Below, piece by piece: positions 55,248 through 63,930 of a stretch of 64,000 nt of DNA. Origin of the DNA: Aneurinibacillus uraniidurans. Its GTDB lineage: Bacteria > Bacillota > Bacilli > Aneurinibacillales > Aneurinibacillaceae. Under the pieces are notes generated by a model. The model saw nothing but the letters and a program-made list of their open reading frames with translations. It was not told the DNA's origin and did no database searches. The stretch is from contig NZ_CP116902.1 in assembly GCF_028471905.1 (NCBI RefSeq), forward strand, positions 718,501 to 782,500, written 5' to 3'. Made by a program: the position numbers and the translations under genes. Within the stretch, counting starts at the first letter, position 1; every line of letters starts with the position of its first letter.

Positions 55248-56018
55248 ATGAACCTAGCAGGACTAACTGGATATTATCTTTTATATGCCTTTTTGACTAT
55301 TTTATTAAGTATTCTTTCGCGCCACAAGTTAAAAGAAATAAAACGTGGGTATATTGCCTTTGGAATCGCGGTCTGTCTTGGCGCAGCAGCACCATTTCTC
55401 ACAGCATGGTTTGGCCTACTTATGGTTGTTGTGCTTCTTGCAGTTGTTTCTGTTGTGCTTGTGCTTACGTTTTCATTTGTGGAAGCAGAAGAGGCGGTGT
55501 GGGTACATGTTCCGCTTCCGATAGAAGATGATAGGGATGCTGTGAAACAAGAAGATGAGGTAGAAGTGGAAGTGGAAGTGGAAGCAGAGGAGGAACATAA
55601 AGCGGCGGAATTGTTACAGTTTGCTAATGAGCCTGTATCGATGGAGCAAGAAATGCACGATCTATTGAATCATACAGCGTTCTCTGCTGCTACAGATGAA
55701 GATCATAGTATGATAGAGTTACAGTTTATTGAGGAATTACCGATGAAAGAAGAAGAACCATTGATAAAAGAAAAAGAAGAAGTACAGGAAGAGTCTTCTC
55801 TACTAGAAGATGAGGTTCTAGAGGCAGAGCCTCATCTTGCATTTGAGTTTGAAGACGACTCGCCAGCGCCTGTTTTTGAACGGGAAGCTGACGAGAAGGA
55901 GAAGGACTATTTTGTTCATCTTGGTGATGTATTACAAGAAGAGGGTGTATCGTTTGAACGCCTGAAAAGTAAGGCAGATGATGATCCTACGGAAGAGGGA
56001 GGATGGCACCGTGCTTGA
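55248..56018 (+). CDS. Membrane protein with a long acidic cytoplasmic tail
   Basis: About 256 residues of unknown function. Three hydrophobic segments in the first 80 residues (about 3-22, 34-52 and 54-76) are followed by a Glu-rich tail with EVEVEVEVEAEEE near 104 and several EEEPLIKEKEE-like runs. The tail ends with FVHLGDVLQEEGVSFERLKS. I place the start at ATG 55248, since GGGTGAT lies 5 bases upstream; TTG 55230 and ATG 55236 are in frame. It starts the pilus gene run and overlaps the VanW gene by 8 bases. A pilus accessory role is an inference from position. Confidence 0.65.
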   Translation: MNLAGLTGYYLLYAFLTILLSILSRHKLKEIKRGYIAFGIAVCLGAAAPFLTAWFGLLMVVVLLAVVSVVLVLTFSFVEAEEAVWVHVPLPIEDDRDAVKQEDEVEVEVEVEAEEEHKAAELLQFANEPVSMEQEMHDLLNHTAFSAATDEDHSMIELQFIEELPMKEEEPLIKEKEEVQEESSLLEDEVLEAEPHLAFEFEDDSPAPVFEREADEKEKDYFVHLGDVLQEEGVSFERLKSKADDDPTEEGGWHRA

Positions 56019-57546
56019 GAAACTGCGCGGAAAAGAAACAAAAACAATGCTTATCCTGCTGTTTGCTCAGCTGACGATCGTAAGCCTGCTCGCTCTGTCA
56101 GTTTCCGGGGTGGCGGGAGAAATCGATCCGGGCGGTGACTATGACCCGCAATTGACAGTAGCCGGGCTACCATTGAGCGGCTTGACAGAGAAGCAAGCTC
56201 AGGAAAAAATCCAGCAGCTTGTAAATCGTATGCAAAAGGAACAAGTAATTTTGACGATTGATACGAGACAACGTCCAGTCGCTCAGCAGGAGATTGGCGT
56301 ACGATATGATATTGCCGGAACGCTAGAGGATGCCAAACGTACCTCTGAAGAACGATCCGGCGTGCTTGGATGGTGGAAAAGCTGGCGGGGAACGTCTCCG
56401 ACAGCTGACCTGCCATTACGTGTAACCTTTGATAAGGCAAGAGCGTCTACTATTCTAGGAGAAATGGAGCAGACGATCAATCGGACGGCTGTTCCGGCTC
56501 AGGTAGAAATTACGGGCTCCAATGCTCGTGTTATACCGGAAATAGAAGGACGACATCTCAGTATTGAGAAAACGATTACGGCATTGACACATGAACTTTC
56601 ATATTACGAGAAGCACCTGCATGTTCCACTCGTAGTAGACAGCAGCAAGCCCGAACTTACCAAAAATGATCTTGCCGGGGTAGAGGCTTTACTCGGTGAG
56701 CAGCGCCTTGGTCTTGGCGGAGATGCTGCACGGCTTGATAATGTACAGAAAGCAGCCTCTTTACTGAATGGGGCTGTAATTAAACCACAAGAAACGTTTT
56801 CCTTTAATGCACGTACCGGACCTTTTAATCCGGGTAAGGGATATATTCCGGTAGCTGCACCTGCAGACAAACCGGAGGATGGAGTGAGCGGAGGTGCCTC
56901 TCAGGTCGCCTCTGCTCTGTATTACAGTGCACTGGCGGGACGGATTGGCATCGTGACGCGCAGTCCACATCTTCATCAGGTGGAGTATGCATCACCTGGA
57001 CTAGATGCTTTTGTAGATGGCAAGGAAAAAGACTTACAGCTTGTAAATCGAAGCGATAAGCCTATATACATATATGCCACAGTACAAAATAATGAACTGC
57101 GTGTCGCGCTGTTTGGAGGTAAGCAAAAAGGCTTACCTGCTGCTGTCAGCACAAGTGAGGTTCAGGAAATCCCGCAGGATACTGTTGTGCGGGCGGACAA
57201 TACCATGCCGTATGGACAGGAGCGCATCATTCGCCAGGGAGCAGCTGGTACGCGTGTTAGTGTGAATGTGGCGTGGTACAACGAAGCTGGTACGCTTCAA
57301 AAAGAGAGGGTCTCAGTAGATTACTACGTACCGATCCCGACCATTATCGCATCGAGTATTCGGAAGGAAGGAGAGGCGGCGAATCCTGCGCCTGTCTCCA
57401 ACTCGGAGACTTCTTCGAGTTCAGGAACAGTGTCAAATACGACACCATCTCCGACTCCTCCACCAGCAGAAAAAGTACCTGTACCGGAAAAGGGCACGGG
57501 AAGTACAAAAATCAGAGTCAAAGATAACGTCATTTATTTGGATTAG
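56011..57546 (+). CDS. VanW family protein, exported
   Basis: About 511 residues with an N-terminal membrane helix (residues 9-29). A peptidoglycan-binding-like (YoaR type) domain follows (about 45-210), then the VanW domain (about 225-365) with FSFNARTGPFN and SGGASQVASALYYSAL. A G5-like strand region (YVPIPTII) and a Ser/Thr/Pro-rich tail follow. Start GTG 56011, 8 bases after GGGAGG and inside the upstream gene. VanW proteins occur near cell-wall genes but have no settled biochemical role. Here it precedes pilB by 20 bases, which suggests work on wall passage or anchoring of the pilus. Confidence 0.82.
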   Translation: MLEKLRGKETKTMLILLFAQLTIVSLLALSVSGVAGEIDPGGDYDPQLTVAGLPLSGLTEKQAQEKIQQLVNRMQKEQVILTIDTRQRPVAQQEIGVRYDIAGTLEDAKRTSEERSGVLGWWKSWRGTSPTADLPLRVTFDKARASTILGEMEQTINRTAVPAQVEITGSNARVIPEIEGRHLSIEKTITALTHELSYYEKHLHVPLVVDSSKPELTKNDLAGVEALLGEQRLGLGGDAARLDNVQKAASLLNGAVIKPQETFSFNARTGPFNPGKGYIPVAAPADKPEDGVSGGASQVASALYYSALAGRIGIVTRSPHLHQVEYASPGLDAFVDGKEKDLQLVNRSDKPIYIYATVQNNELRVALFGGKQKGLPAAVSTSEVQEIPQDTVVRADNTMPYGQERIIRQGAAGTRVSVNVAWYNEAGTLQKERVSVDYYVPIPTIIASSIRKEGEAANPAPVSNSETSSSSGTVSNTTPSPTPPPAEKVPVPEKGTGSTKIRVKDNVIYLD

Positions 57547-57566
57547 CAGGAGAGGAAGGTGCTTCG

Positions 57567-59225
57567 ATGGCGCGTAAACGTCTTGGTGACATCCTGATTG
57601 AAAGCGGCATGATCTCAGAAGAGCAGTTGAAAAAAGCGCTGGAAGAGCAGAAAAAATCAAAGCTGAAGCTGGGAGATCATCTGCTTCAGACCGGATATAT
57701 TACGGAGCAGCAGTTGATTGAGACACTGGAGTTTCAATTAGGTATCCCGCATGTTCGTCTGTTTCGCTATCGGCTTGATCCATCTCTTTCAAGCATTGTG
57801 CCGGAAGAGGTCGCTCGCCGCAACCTGCTGATTCCGATAAAAAAAGAGGGTAACAGGCTGACGATTGCAATGGTTGATCCGATGGACTATTTTGCCATTG
57901 ATGAGCTTCGGATGAGCACAGGATTTGCGATCGATCCGGTTATTGCTACGCGCGATGAAGTACAGCGGGCGATTAATCGTATGTACAGCATGCAGGACTC
58001 CGTAAAAGAGCTCATGGAGAATATGAATTCGACATTGGATGTGGAAGAGGCCGAAGTAACGGATGAGGATTCACCGATTGTCCGCCTTGTAAATCAGATG
58101 TTCGAACAGGCAACGCAGCTTCGGGCGAGTGATATTCACATTGATCCACAAGATGACGGCGTTCGGATTCGCTATCGGATTGATGGAATGCTTCGTACAG
58201 AGCGGGTGCTCCCCCGTCATATGCACGGGATTTTGACAGCTCGTCTTAAAATTATGGCGAACTTGAACATTGCGGAACGGCGTGTGCCGCAGGATGGACG
58301 CATGCAGTTGCGGATTGCGTATAAAGAATACGATATTCGTGTTTCGGTGCTGCCAACGGTTTTCGGGGAGAAAATCGTGATGCGTCTGCTGGATTTAACG
58401 AATGTCATGATGGAAATTGATCAGCTTGGACTGACAAGGCGCAATCTGGTTGCATTTCGTGAGATTATTCGCAAGCCAAATGGCATTTTTCTGCTGACAG
58501 GTCCGACAGGAAGCGGAAAATCGACGACCCTGTATGCGGTGCTTCATCATTTGAATCGTGAGGATGTAAATATTATCACGGTAGAGGACCCGGTGGAGTA
58601 CCAGCTTGAAGGCGTTAATCAGGTTCAGGTCAATTCAGCTATCGGCATGACGTTCGCCTCCTCGCTGCGTTCGATTCTTAGGCAGGACCCGGACATTATT
58701 ATGATCGGGGAGATGCGTGATACCGAAACAGCTGAGATCGGGATTCGTGCTGCGCTTACGGGTCACCAAGTATTGAGCACGTTGCATACGAATGATGCGA
58801 TTAGCAGCATTATTCGTATGAGTGATATGGGGATTGAACCGTTTTTGATTGCATCGTCTGTGAATGGCGTAATGGCACAGCGGCTTGTGCGCCGTATTTG
58901 CAAGGAGTGCCGCTATGAACATCCGGTGAATGAGCATGAACAAGCTATTTTTGCCCAGCGTGGTGTCAAGGTTGAGAAGCTATGGCGTGGGAAAGGCTGT
59001 GCCGCATGCAATCTTACCGGCTATCGGGGACGAGCGGCGCTGCATGAAATCTTTTCGCTTGATGATACGATGCGCCGGATGATTGCAGAGCGAGCCCCTG
59101 CTTCTGAACTGCGCCGTCATGCGATGAAAAACGGCATGATTTTGCTGCTTGATGACGGGCTGATTAAAGTGACGCAGGGCATTACGACGATGGAAGAAGT
59201 ATTGCGCGTTTGTGCTACGGAATAA
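57567..59225 (+). CDS. pilB: Type IV pilus assembly ATPase PilB (GspE family)
   Basis: Hexameric cytoplasmic ATPase that powers pilus extension. N-terminal MshEN/GspE-N domain (about residues 1-150, starting ARKRLGDILIESGMISEEQL). Walker A is GPTGSGKST near 312-320, then the Asp box and Walker B (IMIGEMRDTETAEIG). The zinc-binding cysteines are in CKEC (near 445) and CAAC (near 478), before the GYRGRAALHEIF motif. 552 residues, usual. RBS AGGAGAGGAAGG. Confidence 0.94.
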   Translation: MARKRLGDILIESGMISEEQLKKALEEQKKSKLKLGDHLLQTGYITEQQLIETLEFQLGIPHVRLFRYRLDPSLSSIVPEEVARRNLLIPIKKEGNRLTIAMVDPMDYFAIDELRMSTGFAIDPVIATRDEVQRAINRMYSMQDSVKELMENMNSTLDVEEAEVTDEDSPIVRLVNQMFEQATQLRASDIHIDPQDDGVRIRYRIDGMLRTERVLPRHMHGILTARLKIMANLNIAERRVPQDGRMQLRIAYKEYDIRVSVLPTVFGEKIVMRLLDLTNVMMEIDQLGLTRRNLVAFREIIRKPNGIFLLTGPTGSGKSTTLYAVLHHLNREDVNIITVEDPVEYQLEGVNQVQVNSAIGMTFASSLRSILRQDPDIIMIGEMRDTETAEIGIRAALTGHQVLSTLHTNDAISSIIRMSDMGIEPFLIASSVNGVMAQRLVRRICKECRYEHPVNEHEQAIFAQRGVKVEKLWRGKGCAACNLTGYRGRAALHEIFSLDDTMRRMIAERAPASELRRHAMKNGMILLLDDGLIKVTQGITTMEEVLRVCATE

Positions 59226-59289
59226 AAATGAAAAAAATTAGTGATATAGGCAATAAGTAGTAGTAAAATATAATCAGGGGTAATGAAGG

Positions 59290-60333
59290 ATGAGCGAGAT
59301 TGATATTAAGAAATTGCTAAAGTACGCCTGTGAGAAGAAAGCGTCTGATCTTCATATTACGGTGGGATCTGCTCCTGTTTTCCGGATTGATGGGGAATTA
59401 AAACGGCTTGATATTCCATCGCTTACACCACAGGATACGGAACTGATGGCCCGTGAGTTAATCCGGGAGGATCTGTACGCGTCTTTTATCGAGCGAGGGG
59501 AGCTTGATTTCTCATACGGTTTGCCGGGAGTATCGCGTTTCCGTGTTAATGCGTATCATCAGCGTGGTTGCATTAGTCTGGTAGCCCGTGTTGTGCCAGC
59601 GGGGATTCCAGGGCTTGATTCTCTGGCACTTCCTGACGTACTTAAGACGCTTTGTCGCAAACCACAGGGGCTTGTACTGGTTACAGGTCCGACGGGTAGC
59701 GGGAAATCGACCACGCTTGCGGCGATGATCGACTATATTAACAGTACGATGCGCAAGCATATCATTACGCTGGAAGATCCGATTGAGTATTTGCATAAGC
59801 ATCAGCTTTCGATTATCAACCAGCGGGAGGTCGGGTTTGATACGAATGATTTTGCGAGTGGGCTTCGATCCGCACTCAGACAGGACCCGGATGTGATTCT
59901 GGTCGGGGAGATGCGCGATCTGGAGACGATTAGTACCGCGATTACGGCAGCAGAAACCGGTCACCTCGTATTTGCTACGCTGCATACATCCGATGCGCCG
60001 CAAACGATTGATCGTATTATTGACGTATTTCCTGGAAGTCAGCAGCCACAGGTCCGAATTCAGCTGGCATCCGTTCTTGTCAGCATCGTCTCCCAGCGTT
60101 TGTTCCAGAAGGTGGGGGGCGGCCGAGTAGCAGCGACAGAAGTTCTCGTGAATACATCGGCTATTGGCAACTTGATTCGGATGGAGAAAGTGCATCAGAT
60201 TAAAAGCATGATGCAGACAGGCAAGGAGCTTGGAATGCATACGATGGAGATGTCGATTAAGGAGCTGTTGGGCCAAGGGATCGTCACACGTCAGACGGTA
60301 CAGCACCATTTGAATGAAAGGGTGTTTGAGTAA
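59290..60333 (+). CDS. pilT: Twitching motility ATPase PilT
   Basis: Retraction ATPase that depolymerises pili. KASDLHITVGSAPVFRIDG at the N-terminus, Walker A GPTGSGKST near residues 134-142, EDPIEYLHKH, and Walker B VILVGEMRDLETI. The family AIRAAETGHLV motif reads AITAAETGHLV here. 347 residues, usual. A retraction ATPase means these pili should be dynamic rather than a simple secretion pseudopilus. 64 bases after pilB. Confidence 0.94.
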   Translation: MSEIDIKKLLKYACEKKASDLHITVGSAPVFRIDGELKRLDIPSLTPQDTELMARELIREDLYASFIERGELDFSYGLPGVSRFRVNAYHQRGCISLVARVVPAGIPGLDSLALPDVLKTLCRKPQGLVLVTGPTGSGKSTTLAAMIDYINSTMRKHIITLEDPIEYLHKHQLSIINQREVGFDTNDFASGLRSALRQDPDVILVGEMRDLETISTAITAAETGHLVFATLHTSDAPQTIDRIIDVFPGSQQPQVRIQLASVLVSIVSQRLFQKVGGGRVAATEVLVNTSAIGNLIRMEKVHQIKSMMQTGKELGMHTMEMSIKELLGQGIVTRQTVQHHLNERVFE

Positions 60334-60334
60334 C

Positions 60335-61549
60335 ATGCCGCTGTTTTCGTATGAAGCAGTCGGGCTGGACGGAATGAAGGCAAAAGGCAAGATTACAGCA
60401 GCGAGCAAGCCAATCGCACTTGCGGAGCTGAAGCAGCAGGGGCTATACGTTTCCGCAATTCGTGAAGAGAAGCAGAGTGTACTGAAACGGGAATGGACAC
60501 TGTTTCGTCCGGTTAAGAGTAAAGATTTTATTGTGTTCTTGCGGCAGCTCTCAACACTTATTAAGGCCGGTGTTGGCATTGTAGAAAGCATTCATATTCT
60601 TGCCCAGCAGAGTGAGAGTAAGCGGCTTCGTCAGGTACTGCTTGATATTGAGCTTGAGATTCAAGGAGGACGGCAGCTTTCGGAAGCATGTGCCAAGCAT
60701 CCGCGTATTTTTGATGAATTGTATATTAGTATGCTAAAAGCAGCCGAAGCGTCTGGAAGTATGGAAACGATACTGGACCGGATGGCCGGATTTTATGAGA
60801 AATCGCATTATACGAGAGAAAAGCTCAAGTCCGCGATGATTTACCCCTTTACGATGCTTGTACTTACCGTGGGAGTTACGCTGTATTTGCTGACAAATGT
60901 GGTGCCGATGTTTGTCCAGATGTTTAACGGATTGCATGCAGAGCTTCCTGCTATTACGAAAAGCGTAGTCGCTGTTAGTAATAGCGTCATTGAAACATGG
61001 TATATGTATGCACTGGCTATACTCGGTGTATATATAGCTTTGCGATTTATCTTTCGCACGAAGCGGGGGCGGTACTGGGCGGATTATATGAAGCTACGTA
61101 TCCCGGTGTTCGGCAAGCTGCTGCAAAAAGGGGCGCTGGCGCGGCTGAGCCGGACGATGAGTACGCTGTTTGCGAGTTCTGTGCCGGTTTTACAGGCGCT
61201 TACGATTGTGGAGAATGTGGCAGATAATCGGGTAATCGGGCAAGCGATCGCTAAATCACGAGATAGTTTGCGAGAAGGGCGACCGCTATCTGAACCGCTT
61301 AAGCAGGAGAAGGTTTTTCCGCCGCTTGTTAGTCACATGATTGCGATCGGCGAGGAGACCGGCGCAATGGATGGGATGCTGGAGAAGATTGCGGAATTCT
61401 ACGAGGCAGAAGTAGAAAACTCGGTGGAGCGCATTAAAGCGCTCATTGAGCCTGTTATGATTGTCGTACTTGCGGTTATCATCGGTTCCATTGTTTTGTC
61501 TATTATGGTACCGATGTTTGAGATATTTAACCGAATTGATCAACAGTAA
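60335..61549 (+). CDS. pilC: Type IV pilus inner-membrane platform protein PilC
   Basis: Membrane platform on which PilB and PilT act. Two GspF domains (about residues 60-185 and 265-385), each followed by hydrophobic helices (about 165-185, 210-230 and 370-395). LRQLSTLIKAGVGIVESIHI and TMSTLFASSVPVLQALTIVE are the two typical repeats. About 404 residues. I start at ATG 60335 (MPLFSYEAVGLDG), the usual N-terminus; AAAGGGTG lies upstream within pilT's end, somewhat far. Confidence 0.94.
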   Translation: MPLFSYEAVGLDGMKAKGKITAASKPIALAELKQQGLYVSAIREEKQSVLKREWTLFRPVKSKDFIVFLRQLSTLIKAGVGIVESIHILAQQSESKRLRQVLLDIELEIQGGRQLSEACAKHPRIFDELYISMLKAAEASGSMETILDRMAGFYEKSHYTREKLKSAMIYPFTMLVLTVGVTLYLLTNVVPMFVQMFNGLHAELPAITKSVVAVSNSVIETWYMYALAILGVYIALRFIFRTKRGRYWADYMKLRIPVFGKLLQKGALARLSRTMSTLFASSVPVLQALTIVENVADNRVIGQAIAKSRDSLREGRPLSEPLKQEKVFPPLVSHMIAIGEETGAMDGMLEKIAEFYEAEVENSVERIKALIEPVMIVVLAVIIGSIVLSIMVPMFEIFNRIDQQ

Positions 61550-61571
61550 ACAAGAAATGGGGGAGTGTATC

Positions 61572-62006
61572 ATGTTCAAACGTTTGAGGGAAGATCAGAA
61601 AGGTTTGACGCTGATCGAATTACTGGCGGTTGTTGTTATTCTCGGGATTATTATCGCGATTGCGATCCCTTCCATTAGCGGGATTATCGAGAGACAGAAA
61701 GTGAAGGCGCATGACGCAAATGCTGCGATGGTTCTGGATGCGGCCAAGATGTACTATATCGATAACCCGGGTCAAGCTATAAAGGGCAATTCAATTACTT
61801 TAAAAGGATTAACAGATGGAAAATATTTAGATGGTATTCCGAAAAATCCGTTTACAGGAAAACAATATGATGGCACAACTAATAAAGTAGATTATGCGGA
61901 TGGTGGAGAATTACAAGTTACGTTATTAAGCGAAGTGAGTGGAATTGATCGTGATTATAAAGGTGCAACGCGAGCAGATGTTTTAGCAGATAAGTATTCA
62001 AAATAA
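61572..62006 (+). CDS. pilA: Major type IV pilin
   Basis: 144 residues. The leader MFKRLREDQKG is cut after Gly; the mature protein begins LTLIELLAVVVILGIIIAIA with Glu at +5, the standard pilin helix. The globular domain follows from about residue 45. RBS GGGGGAG. The position after pilC and before pilD supports the major pilin. The globular part (roughly 61780-61920) is markedly richer in A+T than the helix-coding part: hand counts of G+C are 18/60 (61801-61860) and 20/60 (61861-61920), against 28/60 (61621-61680). That suggests a replaced tail. Confidence 0.88.
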   Translation: MFKRLREDQKGLTLIELLAVVVILGIIIAIAIPSISGIIERQKVKAHDANAAMVLDAAKMYYIDNPGQAIKGNSITLKGLTDGKYLDGIPKNPFTGKQYDGTTNKVDYADGGELQVTLLSEVSGIDRDYKGATRADVLADKYSK

Positions 62007-62023
62007 TAGTACATGGAATCGAG

Positions 62024-62058
62024 ACACTCCTTTTCTGGAATGAATGGAAAAGGAGTGT
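62024..62058 (+). terminator. Perfect hairpin between pilin and pilD (attenuator or mRNA stabiliser)
   Basis: ACACTCCTTTTC (62024-62035) pairs perfectly with GAAAAGGAGTGT (62047-62058), loop 11 bases, no T run after it. Such a stem between a major pilin and later genes could protect the pilin mRNA or give partial termination. Confidence 0.6.
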
Positions 62059-62104
62059 GATTTCCCGGAAAGACAAAAATTAAGAGGGAACAGGGAGGAG
62101 GAGC

Positions 62105-62875
62105 GTGGTGATCAGCTCTATCATAACTGGATTCTTTTTTTTATATGGGCTGATACTAGGCTCGTTCTTCAATGTTGTTGGACTCAGAATGCCGAACGGA
62201 GAGTCGATCGTGCGACCGCGTTCGTATTGTCCGCACTGCCGTCGTACGTTAGCGGCACGTGATCTGGTGCCGATTCTATCGTATATGTGGAATAAGGGAC
62301 ATTGTCGATACTGCGGGAATCCAATCCCGCCGGGTTATTCTGTTATGGAATTCATAACCGGACTGTTATTCGCAGCGACGTATCAGGCATTTGGCTTGAC
62401 GCCTGAGACAGGCATGGTTTTGCTGTTCATCTCTGTTCTCGTTATTGTCACGGTATCGGACCTGGCGTATTTTCTTATTCTGGATAAAATCACATTTCCG
62501 GCGTTTTTTGCGATACTCATTCTTCGTTTTTTCATTCACCCGAATGAGTCATATGAAGCCCATCTCATTGGTGCTGGGCTTGGATTTGGCATCTTTTATA
62601 TCATCGCTATGTTTGCACGGGGTGGATTCGGTTTTGGAGATGTAAAGCTGTTTACAGTCGTCGGATTATTTCTTGGCTGGCCGCGTCTGCTAGTGGTCAT
62701 CATGTTATCCACCTGCCTTGGTACATTATTCGGGCTGCTTATGATGATAGCAGGACGAGCGACAGAAGGGCGCAAGACTGCCATTCCGTTTGGTCCGTTT
62801 ATCGCACTTGGAAGCGTATTGGCTGTCTTTTTCGGTTATGATTTGATTGACTGGTACTGGAGTCTGTTCTGGTGA
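62105..62875 (+). CDS. pilD: Prepilin peptidase / N-methyltransferase
   Basis: Bifunctional membrane enzyme that cuts prepilin leaders and methylates the new N-terminus. The N-terminal domain has the zinc cysteine pairs CPHC (near 42-45) and CRYC (near 67-70). The two catalytic aspartates are in VSDLAYFLILDKI (near 123) and GFGDVKLF (near 180). About eight membrane helices; 256 residues. Start GTG 62105 (or GTG 62108) after AGGGAGGAGG. It should process the four pilins encoded here. Confidence 0.94.
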   Translation: MVISSIITGFFFLYGLILGSFFNVVGLRMPNGESIVRPRSYCPHCRRTLAARDLVPILSYMWNKGHCRYCGNPIPPGYSVMEFITGLLFAATYQAFGLTPETGMVLLFISVLVIVTVSDLAYFLILDKITFPAFFAILILRFFIHPNESYEAHLIGAGLGFGIFYIIAMFARGGFGFGDVKLFTVVGLFLGWPRLLVVIMLSTCLGTLFGLLMMIAGRATEGRKTAIPFGPFIALGSVLAVFFGYDLIDWYWSLFW

Positions 62876-62923
62876 CCGTCATTTTGTAGTATGATTTTTC
62901 TGGGAAAATAGAGGGGGATAGCT

Positions 62924-63925
62924 ATGAAACTTCCATTTTTTCGGCAGTCTGTCGGTTCGGTAGGCATGCTGCTGACAGATACCGGCCTGCGGTACGCGGA
63001 AGTTCGTACTACAGGGGAGCGGGTTCAAGTCAGACAGGCAGGGCTGATTGAGCTTGAGTCTGGTTGTGTAGAAGGCGGACGAATTGTGGATATGGAGAAA
63101 ACAGTCGCTCGCCTTAGCGCCGGGCTTACGCGGACCCGTTTAAAGCATAAGCGCGTGAGCATATCGGTCCCGACCTCAATGATCATTGTCCGGGCGGTTC
63201 CGCTTCCAAAAGTCCCGGCTCGTGAAGCGCGCCCACTTCTGGAGATGGAGCTTTCTTCTACCGTGCATCTGCCGTTTACGAATCCATATTTTGATTATTA
63301 TAAACTTCCAGATGAAGTGGTAGAAGAGAGAGAAGATGAGGCGGGTCAAAAGGAGAGTATACGGCTTGACAACTATCTGGTGGTGGCAGCCCCAGGCAAT
63401 ATAGTTGAAGAGTATGTCCAGCTTTTTGAGCGACTTGATCTATCGCTTTATGCGATTGATATTGAGCCGCTGGCACTGCATCGCCTTCTTATGCAGGCTG
63501 GAGTAGACCACGAATCGTGTATAATGTATATGCAGTTTGATACAGATGCGATTAATGTCTCCTTTTTTCGGGAGAATGCCCCTGAGTTCATCCGCAGTAT
63601 CCCGCTTACGATGCCCAATTATCAGTCGGTAGAGGGGACACATCTCTCAGATGGTCTGGAGGCATTGGCGGTTGAGGCAGCCCGTGAGGTCGAGCGTGTG
63701 CTAAACTTTTATCAGTTTACGATCAAAAATGACGGAACGCGTGTTAGAACGCTATACATTACCGGTACGTTCGTTGGGATTGAGAACGTGATTGAATCCA
63801 TGCGTGGCGTATTGTCCGGGATTGAGATTAGCCTGTTTCCGGCTGACAATATTATGCATCCGTTTTTTGAAGATCGTGACATTCAAGATTATATAATTCC
63901 AATTGGATTATCCATGAAAGGTTGA
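62924..63925 (+). CDS. pilM: Type IV pilus assembly protein PilM
   Basis: Actin-like cytoplasmic protein that binds the N-terminus of PilN and links the ATPases to the inner-membrane alignment complex. 333 residues with the ASKHA fold start GMLLTDTGLRYAEV near residue 13, the block RVSISVPTSMIIVRAVPLP near 79-97, and a C-terminal nucleotide-binding part (LYITGTF). RBS AGGGGGATAGCT. Five bases after its stop the pilN frame begins, the usual order. Confidence 0.9.
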   Translation: MKLPFFRQSVGSVGMLLTDTGLRYAEVRTTGERVQVRQAGLIELESGCVEGGRIVDMEKTVARLSAGLTRTRLKHKRVSISVPTSMIIVRAVPLPKVPAREARPLLEMELSSTVHLPFTNPYFDYYKLPDEVVEEREDEAGQKESIRLDNYLVVAAPGNIVEEYVQLFERLDLSLYAIDIEPLALHRLLMQAGVDHESCIMYMQFDTDAINVSFFRENAPEFIRSIPLTMPNYQSVEGTHLSDGLEALAVEAAREVERVLNFYQFTIKNDGTRVRTLYITGTFVGIENVIESMRGVLSGIEISLFPADNIMHPFFEDRDIQDYIIPIGLSMKG

Positions 63926-63930
63926 GCGGC

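Noticed and set aside
59512-60591. 359-codon minus-strand frame opposite pilT and pilC
   Set aside because: Antisense shadow; both sense genes have complete family motifs.
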